Shown in pieces: positions 38,295 through 47,670 of a stretch of DNA of 64,000 nucleotides. A model generated the notes under the pieces. That model ran no database searches and was not told where the DNA came from. It saw only the letters and a list, made by a program, of their open reading frames with translations. The translations under genes and the position numbers were made by a program. Source of the stretch: Psychrobacter sp. NZS113 (GTDB lineage: Bacteria > Pseudomonadota > Gammaproteobacteria > Pseudomonadales > Moraxellaceae); assembly GCF_015864825.1 (NCBI RefSeq), contig NZ_JADYWL010000001.1:558001-622000 (forward strand), in the 5' to 3' direction. How positions within the stretch are numbered: the first letter of the stretch is position 1; each line of letters begins with the position of its first letter.

Positions 38295-38336
38295 AAAAAA
38301 TGGACGATTCAACATAATATTGAATCGTCCATTTTT
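38295..38336. terminator. bidirectional terminator after the EamA gene
   Basis: AAAAAATGGACGATTCAA and TTGAATCGTCCATTTTT form a 17-bp stem with a CATAATA loop, 37 bp after the stop. It may also serve smpB from the other side. Confidence 0.88.
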
Positions 38337-38369
38337 GTATTAGATTAAACTGGCTTCGTTTAAGAGAGC

Positions 38370-38477
38370 TATCGTTAATTCAATTAAGAGGTGGTACAAG
38401 GCAACTGAGCGCAAATGTATATAACATAATTCAAACGATGATAACGCTGTAACACCTCTATAGTGGATTTGACTGTA
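38370..38477 (+). repeat. palindromic interspersed repeat, copy E
   Basis: It starts TATCGTTAATTC and ends GGATTTGACTGTA, 108 bp. The core ACAAGGCAACTGAGCGCA is shared with copy A. Its arms carry AAGAGGTG and CACCTCTATA instead of the AAAAGAG/CTCTTTTAT of copy A, so pairing is kept with different bases. It directly abuts the smpB stop codon. Confidence 0.87.
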
Positions 38478-38954
38478 TTAATCTAAATGTTGTTTGAAAC
38501 CACGCTGCTTATCACGTTCCCAGTCACGATCTTTTAACGTTTTACGTTTGTCATGTTGTTTCTTACCGATGGCAAGACCAATCTGGCATTTCACTAGTGA
38601 GTTTTTCCAGTAGCAAGACAACGGTACGCAAGCATAACCTTTTTGGTTGATTGCCCCAGCTAGTTTTTCGATTTCACGACGATTCAGTAGCAGCTTACGA
38701 GTACGAATGCTGTCTGGGCTAACGTGCGTTGAGCTTGATAGTAGTGGTTGAATGTGCGCACCAAACAGGAAAGCTTCGTTATTGCGAAATATCACATACG
38801 CTTCGGTAATGGTCATTTTGCCAGCACGGATGGCTTTCACTTCCCATCCTTGTAGGGCAAGACCCGCTTCAAACGATTCTTCAATAAAGTATTCATGGCG
38901 TGCCTTTTTATTGGCACAAATCTGATTCTCAGGTTTTTTTGATTTCTTTGACAT
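38478..38954 (-). CDS. smpB: SsrA-binding protein SmpB
   Basis: A 158-residue RNA-binding protein of trans-translation. It binds tmRNA and helps rescue stalled ribosomes. The OB-fold core starts [29 protein letters not shown], and [11 protein letters not shown] and the basic C-terminal tail ([21 protein letters not shown]) are intact. No tmRNA gene is visible in the window. The gene's 3' end touches repeat copy E. Confidence 0.95.
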   Translation of the reverse strand: MSKKSKKPENQICANKKARHEYFIEESFEAGLALQGWEVKAIRAGKMTITEAYVIFRNNEAFLFGAHIQPLLSSSTHVSPDSIRTRKLLLNRREIEKLAGAINQKGYACVPLSCYWKNSLVKCQIGLAIGKKQHDKRKTLKDRDWERDKQRGFKQHLD

Positions 38955-39168
38955 GGTTTCCTCGTAAGGATTTCTAAGAACAACATGGTTGTTCTCACCT
39001 ATAATTCCTCATCCTAATCCGCTTGTTTGGCGTGTTTTTTATTTAAAAAATAAGCAGGATGAGTCGAACCAACCATTGTAGCAAAGCCTCTGATAAAAAT
39101 GTAAGTCAGCTGTTAGGACAAATGTAGCAGATAAGTATTAAGTTTGAGCAAAATTTGCTAGCATATAG

Positions 39169-40032
<864 letters not shown>

Positions 40033-40087
40033 ATAACCCATACATTATTGATGGTATTTGGGTTCGAAGCGCTTTAGGGACAATATA

Positions 40088-41416
40088 ATGACGATAAATT
40101 CAAACCAGATAACGAGCGACTTTGATCAACAACACCTCTGGCACCCATATGCCAGTCTGCCACCTACTTATCCAAATATCGTTATTGATCGTGCCGAAGG
40201 TATTTATATCATTACCGAAGACGGCACGCGCCTTATCGATGGCATGTCGTCATGGTGGGCAAGCGTTCATGGTTATAACCATCCAAAATTGAACGCCGCT
40301 ATTATCGAGCAATTGGGTAAAATGGCGCATGTGATGTTTGGTGGTTTAACCCACCAGCCTGCCATCGATTTGGGTCAGAAATTACTCGACATTGTACCTG
40401 CAGGCTTAGATGCTATTTTCTATGCTGACAGTGGCAGTATTGCGGTAGAAGTGGCGTTGAAAATGGCGCTGCAATATCAAGTGGCTGCCAAGTGCCCAGC
40501 CAAGCAGCAATTTGCCTCTACACATTCCGGTTATTATGGTGACACGTGGCATGCCATGAGTATTTGTGATCCTATTAACGGTATGCATAGCCTATATGGG
40601 AAGCAATTACCAACGCAGCATTTTGTCGCAGCACCACCGTTGGGTTTTGAGCGGGCTTTAACAGAATCTGATCGCGTTGCCCTCACAGCATTTTTTGATG
40701 AGCACAGCGATAAGCTGGCAGGCTTTATTATCGAACCGATTATTCAGGGCGCAGGCGGCATGCGTTTTTATAGTCCTGAGTATCTACAACTGCTGCGTCA
40801 GCTGTGCGATGAGCACGATGTACTATTGATTGCTGACGAAATTGCCACTGGTTTTGGTCGTAGTGGTAAGTTATTTGCGTGTGAACATGCGGCTATTAGC
40901 CCTGATATCATGACCGTTGGCAAGGCGCTGACGGGTGGCTATATGACTTTTGCCGCAACGTTATGTACCCGAAAAATTGCCAATACCATTCATAATAGCG
41001 ACTATCCCGCATTGATGCATGGCCCTACGTTCATGGGCAATCCGCTGGCCTGTGCGGTTGCGTGTGCCTCGATTGATTTGATTATGTCTTATGATATTGA
41101 AGCGCGTACTGCAAACATGCAACGTACGATGGAACAGCAGCTAGCACCAGCCGCGTTATTAGAAGGTGTTGCTGAAGTACGTTGCTTGGGTGCAGTCGCC
41201 GTCATTGAGTTACATGACGCTGTGGAGATGCCCATTTTTCAGGCTTTGTTGATTGAGAATGGTATCTGGGTCAGACCATTTGGTAAATTGGTGTATATCA
41301 TGCCCCCTTATGTGATTACTGATGATGAGCTTGTGACCTTATGTCAGTCGTTACTACATGTAGTGACAATTTATTTGGCGCAAGTTTCGAGTTCAGCTTT
41401 AGATATTGAAATTTAA
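40088..41416 (+). CDS. bioA: adenosylmethionine-8-amino-7-oxononanoate aminotransferase
   Basis: A 442-residue class III PLP aminotransferase. It makes 7,8-diaminopelargonate for biotin synthesis with SAM as amino donor. The N-terminal HLWHPYASL and DGMSSWWASVHGY motifs are diagnostic for BioA, and Lys279 in MTVGKALTGGY binds PLP. ATG 40088 with AGGGAC upstream is preferred over a longer frame from 40058. bioD follows after 48 bp; bioB, bioF and bioC are not in the window. Confidence 0.94.
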   Translation: MTINSNQITSDFDQQHLWHPYASLPPTYPNIVIDRAEGIYIITEDGTRLIDGMSSWWASVHGYNHPKLNAAIIEQLGKMAHVMFGGLTHQPAIDLGQKLLDIVPAGLDAIFYADSGSIAVEVALKMALQYQVAAKCPAKQQFASTHSGYYGDTWHAMSICDPINGMHSLYGKQLPTQHFVAAPPLGFERALTESDRVALTAFFDEHSDKLAGFIIEPIIQGAGGMRFYSPEYLQLLRQLCDEHDVLLIADEIATGFGRSGKLFACEHAAISPDIMTVGKALTGGYMTFAATLCTRKIANTIHNSDYPALMHGPTFMGNPLACAVACASIDLIMSYDIEARTANMQRTMEQQLAPAALLEGVAEVRCLGAVAVIELHDAVEMPIFQALLIENGIWVRPFGKLVYIMPPYVITDDELVTLCQSLLHVVTIYLAQVSSSALDIEI

Positions 41417-41464
41417 TAATAAAACTCTGTTTTATATGCCAGTCAATTTTTTATAAGGTGAGCT

Positions 41465-42235
41465 ATGAGTGTTCTATTTGTCTCAGGTATCGATACCGAT
41501 ATCGGTAAAACTTATGCCACTGGCATTATTGCCAAATCGTTAATGCAGCAAAGCGTCAATGTAATCACTCAAAAGCTAGTGCAGACTGGCGTGACGATGA
41601 ATACCAATACTGGCGAAATGGGCATTGCTGACGACATCATTACGCATCGTCAACTAATGGATATTCCTCTACAGCCATGTGACCTTGATTTTACCACTTG
41701 CGCTTATCGCTATAAAAAGCCAGCATCACCACACTTAGCGACTCGATTATCAGGGGAAGTACTAGATCCTGAACTGATTACTAATGCCACCAAACGATTG
41801 CAAGCTGAGTATGACTTGGTATTACTAGAAGGTGCTGGTGGCTTGCTGGTACCAATAACGGAGCAGTTATTAGTTTTGGATTATATTGCTGATCAAGGTT
41901 ATCCCATTATTTTAGTCACTTCTGGTCGTTTGGGTAGTATCAATCATACGTTGCTGAGTTTAGAAGCCATAAAAGCACGTGGGTTGTCTGTACATAGCGT
42001 TGTTTATAATCATATTCATGATAATGCTGACAATACGGATGCTGAGATTGCGAATAGTACTGTGGATTTTCTACAAAATTATTTAGCTGCGAATTATCCC
42101 AAGGCTCATTGGGTACAGATACCGTCTCTAAAAAACCAAATATCTGTTAATACAGAGATGCTTAATACTGAAATGCTTAATGCCGAAACGCTGTCAGAAA
42201 ATGATTATTTATCTTTGCCCAAAGGTTTTATTTAA
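41465..42235 (+). CDS. bioD: dethiobiotin synthetase
   Basis: A 256-residue ATP-dependent carboxylase that closes the ureido ring of dethiobiotin. The P-loop is GIDTDIGKTYATGIIAKSL, and KLVQTGV and LLEGAGGLLVPI are the substrate and Mg motifs. AAGGTGAGCT precedes the ATG. The C terminus has a short repeated stretch (NTEMLNTEMLNAE) beyond the core, so the protein is ~30 residues longer than E. coli BioD. Confidence 0.93.
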   Translation: MSVLFVSGIDTDIGKTYATGIIAKSLMQQSVNVITQKLVQTGVTMNTNTGEMGIADDIITHRQLMDIPLQPCDLDFTTCAYRYKKPASPHLATRLSGEVLDPELITNATKRLQAEYDLVLLEGAGGLLVPITEQLLVLDYIADQGYPIILVTSGRLGSINHTLLSLEAIKARGLSVHSVVYNHIHDNADNTDAEIANSTVDFLQNYLAANYPKAHWVQIPSLKNQISVNTEMLNTEMLNAETLSENDYLSLPKGFI

Positions 42236-42273
42236 CCTATTTGTATCGATGCTAAAAATAAATCCAAAAGACG

Positions 42274-42302
42274 TTCGCACTCTGTCAGAAGTTTGCTATA
42301 CT
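42274..42302 (+). promoter_or_regulatory. promoter of rnpB
   Basis: TTCGCA (42274-42279) and TATACT (42297-42302) are 17 bp apart. The expected start near 42309 matches the predicted 5' end of RNase P RNA. Confidence 0.65.
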
Positions 42303-42308
42303 AGCGCG

Positions 42309-42692
<384 letters not shown>

Positions 42693-42792
42693 TTTTTAAT
42701 GGCCTAAATAGTATTGAAAAGCTCACTATTGATTGTTAATGACGGTTTCTCAATATTAGGTCAAGTTTTTTGGAAAAAATGCTTATTAGGGG

Positions 42793-42821
42793 TTGACGAC
42801 TGTCATCTGCTTAGGCATAAT
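42793..42821 (+). promoter_or_regulatory. promoter of tRNA-Met
   Basis: TTGACG (42793-42798) and CATAAT (42816-42821) are 17 bp apart. This close match to the sigma70 consensus sits 15 bp before the mature tRNA. Confidence 0.75.
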
Positions 42822-42835
42822 AGCCAACCTAAAAT

Positions 42836-42912
42836 GGCGATGTAGCTCAGCTGGTTAGAGCGCATGACTCATAATCGTGAGGTCAAGAGTTCAAGTCTCT
42901 TCATCGCCACCA
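42836..42912 (+). tRNA. tRNA-Met (anticodon CAT)
   Basis: A 77-nt cloverleaf with acceptor arms GGCGATG/CATCGCC, anticodon loop CTCATAA with CAT at 42870-42872, and T-loop TTCAAGT. The 3' CCA is encoded. A regular D-arm GCTC..GAGC and a standard first acceptor pair mark it as elongator type, not initiator. A CAT anticodon could also be the lysidine-modified tRNA-Ile2, which sequence inspection alone does not exclude. Confidence 0.93.
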
Positions 42913-42940
42913 TTTATAGATACTTTAATTAGTATCAACT

Positions 42941-42973
42941 AAAAAACCAATCTTTCAAGATTGGTTTTTTTTT
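42941..42973 (+). terminator. terminator of tRNA-Met
   Basis: AAAAAACCAATCTT and AAGATTGGTTTTTT form a perfect stem with a TC loop, followed by more T. Confidence 0.88.
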
Positions 42974-43151
42974 GCCTAAAATAAGTGATAGATTTATCTG
43001 TCGATAGTTAGGTAAGTTGAGTTTTGACTTTCATTACTTGCTGATTTCTTACTAAATCATAGCCTTATCTGTTTAGACACAGATTAATTGTTGTAACTTA
43101 TGTCGCGCTTACTTATCATAGGGGCTGTTTTCGGTAAAGTCCTGTAACGCT

Positions 43152-43964
43152 ATGTCTGTACAATTGCCCCCTTATCGTCCCATTAAGCACCGTAGTGGCC
43201 TCAAAGTCATGGGTGCTGCATTTCATGCGTTGCTCATGCGTGAACTACAAACGCGCTTTGGTGGTTATCGCTTGGGCTATCTTTGGGCGCCATTAGAAAT
43301 AATTTTTCAAATGCTTATATTCCTAGTGATGTTTGGCGTAGTTATTGAGCGTGCTTTACCAGGAATGAGCTTTCCATTATTTTTGGTTGCAGGAATGGTT
43401 CCTTTTCGCATGTTTCAGACTATTGCACTCAGATCATTAGGAGCTGTTGAGGCTAATCAAGGGCTTTTGATGTATCGTTCAATACGGCACATTGACGTTA
43501 TTTTCGCCAGATCAGCTTTGGAATTGGTTATTTACTTTGTAACCTTTTTTATATTGTTGATTGGGTTAGCTTTTTTTAATGATTATGCCAGTTTAGAAAA
43601 TTTACATATCGTACTGTTCTGCTGGATCACTCTTTTTATGTTCAGCTTCGGTGTGGCTTTAATTATGATGATTATCGGTTATTATGGTGGTGAAATCACT
43701 AAGGTCATTACGATTCTCTTTACCATACTATATTTTGCTTCAGGTATCGTCTATCCCATTCATATTATTCCTGAACCATACTTTAGTTATTTACTCTACA
43801 ACCCATTTATACATAATATTGAGTTGGTAAGACATGCTTTAGCACCTAATTATCCAGCTTATCATATTGATATAACGTATTTTTTGAAGTGGACAATTGC
43901 AGTGAATTTTTTAGGCCTTCTTATGTATAAAGCGGTAGAAAGAGATTTAGTACGCTCAAAATAA
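43152..43964 (+). CDS. kpsM: capsular polysaccharide ABC transporter permease
   Basis: A 270-residue inner-membrane permease of the ABC-2 type with about six helices. RELQTRFGGYRLGYLWAPLEIIFQ is the conserved N-terminal amphipathic region of KpsM/BexB/CtrC. With KpsT it exports lipid-linked group-2 capsule polymer. First of six capsule genes on the same strand. The ribosome site is weak, and no ops/JUMPStart element is visible in the 180 bp upstream. Confidence 0.9.
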   Translation: MSVQLPPYRPIKHRSGLKVMGAAFHALLMRELQTRFGGYRLGYLWAPLEIIFQMLIFLVMFGVVIERALPGMSFPLFLVAGMVPFRMFQTIALRSLGAVEANQGLLMYRSIRHIDVIFARSALELVIYFVTFFILLIGLAFFNDYASLENLHIVLFCWITLFMFSFGVALIMMIIGYYGGEITKVITILFTILYFASGIVYPIHIIPEPYFSYLLYNPFIHNIELVRHALAPNYPAYHIDITYFLKWTIAVNFLGLLMYKAVERDLVRSK

Positions 43965-44004
43965 ATCATGAAGTGTGACTCCAGTTTTAGTATAGGGCAA
44001 GCAA

Positions 44005-44676
44005 ATGATTGAAATTAAAAATGTTTCTAAGTCATTTATGACGAAGAAAGGCCGTCATTATTTATTTAAAAACTTGAACTTGACGATTGGTAATAAGCAA
44101 AGTGTTGGTCTGCTAGGGCGCAATGGTGCGGGAAAGTCAACGCTACTGCGCATTATATGTGGCCTTGATGAGCCAGACTCAGGTGAAATTATTACTGACT
44201 CGACAATTTCTTGGCCAGTAGGTGTGGCTGGAGGCTTTCAAGGAAGTTTGACTGGTCGTCAAAACGTACGCTTCGTTTGTCGTTTATACTCAAGCGGTCC
44301 TTATATTGACGAAAAAATAAGGTTTGTTGAGGAGTTCGCAGATATTGGCAATTATTTTGATATGCCCGTTAAAAGCTATTCGTCAGGTATGAGATCACGT
44401 TTAACGTTTGGGTTAAGCTTAGCCTTTGATTTTGATTATTATATGCTCGATGAAGCAGGTGCGGTCGGTGATGCCGCTTTTCGAAAACGTAGTGAAGAGA
44501 TATTAGCTGCACGTCGTGCGCAAGCAGGATTTTTAATAGTATCGCATAATATCGGTGACATTAAACGTAACTGCGATATTGGTATTGTGTTAATGGATCA
44601 AACAGCACACGTCTTTGACGATACAACAGAAGCGATTGAAGTTTATGAAAAGCATGTCCACAAAGCAAAAAAATAA
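44005..44676 (+). CDS. kpsT: capsular polysaccharide ABC transporter ATPase
   Basis: A 223-residue ATPase partner of KpsM. Walker A GRNGAGKST is at 38-46, the signature is YSSGMRSRL (SSGMR at 126-130) and Walker B is YYMLDEAG (145-152). The GMRSRL variant and the LDEAGAVGDAAF segment are typical of KpsT/BexA/CtrD. It overlaps the next gene by about 30 bases. Confidence 0.93.
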   Translation: MIEIKNVSKSFMTKKGRHYLFKNLNLTIGNKQSVGLLGRNGAGKSTLLRIICGLDEPDSGEIITDSTISWPVGVAGGFQGSLTGRQNVRFVCRLYSSGPYIDEKIRFVEEFADIGNYFDMPVKSYSSGMRSRLTFGLSLAFDFDYYMLDEAGAVGDAAFRKRSEEILAARRAQAGFLIVSHNIGDIKRNCDIGIVLMDQTAHVFDDTTEAIEVYEKHVHKAKK

Positions 44677-45760
44677 CATCATTAGCTTCTCGCTGTTTAT
44701 AGGCTTGGTGATTATCCCTTGGGTGTTGGTGACTTTTTATGTCATGACGGTTGCCCATCCACGATTCACCTCGACAGCTAATGTTGTTGTCAAACAGGTC
44801 AGCGAGTCGAGTGTATCTTCTACTGGAGGGATCTCAGCCTTGTTGGGTGTGAATAGCACTAGCAAAGAGGATGCGACTTATCTAACAGAATACATTCTGT
44901 CTAATGATATGGTGAAGCGTCTTGACAAAAAGTTCAAGTTCCGTGAGGCTTATCATGTTGATGGTTCAGACCCGATCAATGAGCTTAAACCTGATGCCAC
45001 GCAAGAAGAGTTGCTTAAATATTTTAAAAAACGGGTTCATATCAATCTAGACGAACAAAGTTATATCCTTTCAGTATCGACAGAAGCATTTGATGCAAAG
45101 TACGCTTTTGAGCTCAACAAAACGATCTTGAGTGAATCTGAGCAGTTTGTAAACCGTATTTCACAAGAAGTGGCTCGTGATCAACTGGTGTTTGCAGAAA
45201 CACAATTAGATGAGTCACAAGATCGTTTAAATGAAACGAAAGAGCAGTTATTAAACTATCAAAATGATAATGAAATTTACGACCCACAAGCCAATGCACA
45301 AATTGTTAATCAGCTGATTGGTAGTTTACAAGGGCAGCTGAGTTCATTGCGTACGGAAGAGCGTCAATTGCTCAGCTATTTGAACCCAGATGCACCGCAG
45401 GTTGTGTCATTAAGAAGTCAGATAAAAGCTGTGACAGAGCAGATTACGCAAGAGCAAACCAAATTAACATCACCAAATACAACCAAGTTGAACCGTCAAG
45501 CCATACAGTTTGAAACCATCAAGGCTGATGTTGAGTTTGCGACGGAGCTGTACAAGTTGTCGTTATCATCACTTGAAAAAGCGCGTTTAGAAGCCTTCAA
45601 AAAGATGAAGAATCTCATCGTGATTTCAACGCCATATGAAGCTGAAGAAGCATTGTATCCACGCCGTGGCTATATTATTTGGACATCGCTAGCATTGCTA
45701 TTAATATTCTATGGTTTTGTGCGCTTAGTAATGGCAGTTGTCCGTGACCATCGCAGCTAA
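44645..45760 (+). CDS. kpsE: capsule polysaccharide export inner-membrane protein
   Basis: A 371-residue polysaccharide co-polymerase-like protein. Membrane helices lie near the N terminus (SFSLFIGLVIIPWVLVTFYVM) and C terminus (YIIWTSLALLLIFYGFVRLV). Between them is a periplasmic domain with a long coiled coil (about 180-290). It bridges the KpsMT transporter to the outer-membrane channel. ATG 44645 and ATG 44654 both lie inside the 3' end of kpsT; the exact start is uncertain, but translational coupling is likely. Homologues are CtrB and BexC. Confidence 0.88.
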   Translation: MKSMSTKQKNNIISFSLFIGLVIIPWVLVTFYVMTVAHPRFTSTANVVVKQVSESSVSSTGGISALLGVNSTSKEDATYLTEYILSNDMVKRLDKKFKFREAYHVDGSDPINELKPDATQEELLKYFKKRVHINLDEQSYILSVSTEAFDAKYAFELNKTILSESEQFVNRISQEVARDQLVFAETQLDESQDRLNETKEQLLNYQNDNEIYDPQANAQIVNQLIGSLQGQLSSLRTEERQLLSYLNPDAPQVVSLRSQIKAVTEQITQEQTKLTSPNTTKLNRQAIQFETIKADVEFATELYKLSLSSLEKARLEAFKKMKNLIVISTPYEAEEALYPRRGYIIWTSLALLLIFYGFVRLVMAVVRDHRS

Positions 45761-45830
45761 ATTTGCTTAAGGCAATTTTGACAAACCAGATATCAGTAAT
45801 GATCGATAGATCAGCAAAGGAATACAACGC

Positions 45831-47570
45831 ATGAATACGAAACCACGTTTTATCGTGATGATGACTAGTTTGGCGATGGCCGCGACGAGCCTGCCAGCAA
45901 TAGCGGCAGATAGCGCTGCTAATCAGATAGCTGGATCTAGCTTTGGTACGAGTAATAACACTAGCAACGCCTCAACACAAGCATTTTCTGGCAGTGTGCC
46001 TGCTCAGGCAACGATGCAAGAGGCAGTGAATGCAGCGAGCTTGCCAAGTCAGTCAGTTATCAATACCACGCGTCCTTATCAAGATATTAATACTCAAGAT
46101 ATGATGTTTGGTGAGCAGTTGTTTCGTGGGGCATTCTCGACCACTTCTGGCTCTACTTTTAATGACAGCTATGTGATAAACCCTGGTGACAACGTCCAAG
46201 TAAGGATGTGGGGTGCCTATCAATATGCAGCGACCACCACGGTTGATCCACAAGGTAATATCTTTTTGCCCAATGTCGGTCCAGTACGTATCTCTGGTGT
46301 GCAAAATGGTAATTTGCAAAACGTGGTCAAAAGCGCTGTCAGTCGTATTTACCGCTCGAACGTCGGTGTCTATGCGTCACTAGAGCAAGCACAGCCAGTG
46401 AAAGTATTCGTTACCGGTTTTGTCAAACAACCTGGTTATTATGGCGGTTTAGCAGCAGATTCAGTGTTGTCTTATCTAGATAGAGCAGGCGGTGTTGATC
46501 CAACTCGTGGTAGCTACATTGATATTCAAATCAAACGTAATGGTCAGATGCTACAGCAAGTCAATTTATATGATTTCCTATTAGCCGGTAAGCTGCAGTC
46601 ATTCTCGTTTCGTGATGGTGATGTGATAACCGTTTCTCCGCAAAAGAAAACTTTTGTCGTTAGTGGACAAGTTCAGAACGAATACACTTTTGAATTTGAT
46701 GTAAATGATCTTACCGTTGGTGATGTACTCCAAGTGGCCAGTCCAGCAGCGAACGCCACCAATGTCAGTATTACCCGTAGTGCAGGCCGTGCGCAGACGG
46801 CCGAATACTACTCATTGACTGAGGCTCAAAACGTTCCTGTCTATAACGGAGACCAGATGGTCGTCACTTCAGATCGCTATGCAGGTACGATTGCGGTTCA
46901 AGTTAAAGGGGCGCATACGGGTAATGGTGCGATGATTGTACCTTATGGGGCTCGCTTAAAAGATATTGTCCCGCAATTACAACCCAGCCCGCTTGCAAAG
47001 CTAACCAACTTGACCATTTATCGTGAATCGGTTGCTATACAGCAAAAGGCGATGATCAATGAGTCGCTTGATCGCTTAGAAGAGATGACGCTGTCGACTC
47101 AATCAACCACTCGAGAAGAAGCAGCACTGCGTCAAGATGATGCTACTTTAGTCAAAGAGTTTGTGGCCAAAGCTCGTAAAGTAGAGACAAACGGTCGGAT
47201 TGTTGTTGTACCAAATTCTTGGCAAGATATCATTTTGCAGCAAGGCGATATCATTGAGATACCTGCACAAACTTCTATCATTACGGTAAATGGTCAAGTA
47301 CGTGCTCAAGGGGCACTTACGTTTAATGCTGATTATACGGTTGGTGACTATATCGCTAGCTCTGGTGGTTTTGGTGACAATGCTGATACGAAAGAGATTC
47401 TTGTGATTCATCAAAATGGCACAAACGAGGTGGTCAATACTGCTTATCGTATTCAGCAAGGTGATGCGATCATGGTATTGCCAAAAGTCAAAACCAAGCG
47501 CGTCGAAATCGCTCGTGGCATAACGCAAATTCTTTATCAATTGGCTGTCGCAGCAAATGCTGTATTCTAA
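45831..47570 (+). CDS. kpsD: polysaccharide export protein, KpsD/Wza-type
   Basis: A 579-residue exported protein. The signal peptide MNTKPRFIVMMTSLAMAATSLPAIA has no lipobox cysteine, as in KpsD and unlike Wza. The Poly_export domain begins SYVINPGDNVQVRMWGAY (about 120), followed by SLBB repeats (VKVFVTGFVKQPGYYGG, TFVVSGQVQNEYTF, IITVNGQVRAQGAL). It forms the periplasmic and outer-membrane part of the capsule exporter. The length is close to E. coli KpsD (558). Confidence 0.9.
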   Translation: MNTKPRFIVMMTSLAMAATSLPAIAADSAANQIAGSSFGTSNNTSNASTQAFSGSVPAQATMQEAVNAASLPSQSVINTTRPYQDINTQDMMFGEQLFRGAFSTTSGSTFNDSYVINPGDNVQVRMWGAYQYAATTTVDPQGNIFLPNVGPVRISGVQNGNLQNVVKSAVSRIYRSNVGVYASLEQAQPVKVFVTGFVKQPGYYGGLAADSVLSYLDRAGGVDPTRGSYIDIQIKRNGQMLQQVNLYDFLLAGKLQSFSFRDGDVITVSPQKKTFVVSGQVQNEYTFEFDVNDLTVGDVLQVASPAANATNVSITRSAGRAQTAEYYSLTEAQNVPVYNGDQMVVTSDRYAGTIAVQVKGAHTGNGAMIVPYGARLKDIVPQLQPSPLAKLTNLTIYRESVAIQQKAMINESLDRLEEMTLSTQSTTREEAALRQDDATLVKEFVAKARKVETNGRIVVVPNSWQDIILQQGDIIEIPAQTSIITVNGQVRAQGALTFNADYTVGDYIASSGGFGDNADTKEILVIHQNGTNEVVNTAYRIQQGDAIMVLPKVKTKRVEIARGITQILYQLAVAANAVF

Positions 47571-47670
47571 TCATGACTTGACGAGTTAACGTGTTTTAAG
47601 CCAAATATTTTTTAATTGAGTGTAATTAGTTACGCTCAACTACTAACGATCCATTAGTAAGGTATAACAA

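Noticed and set aside
43085..43151. Possible JUMPStart/ops element before the capsule genes
   Set aside because: GGTAAAG in this stretch only loosely resembles ops (GGCGGTAG); no adequate match.
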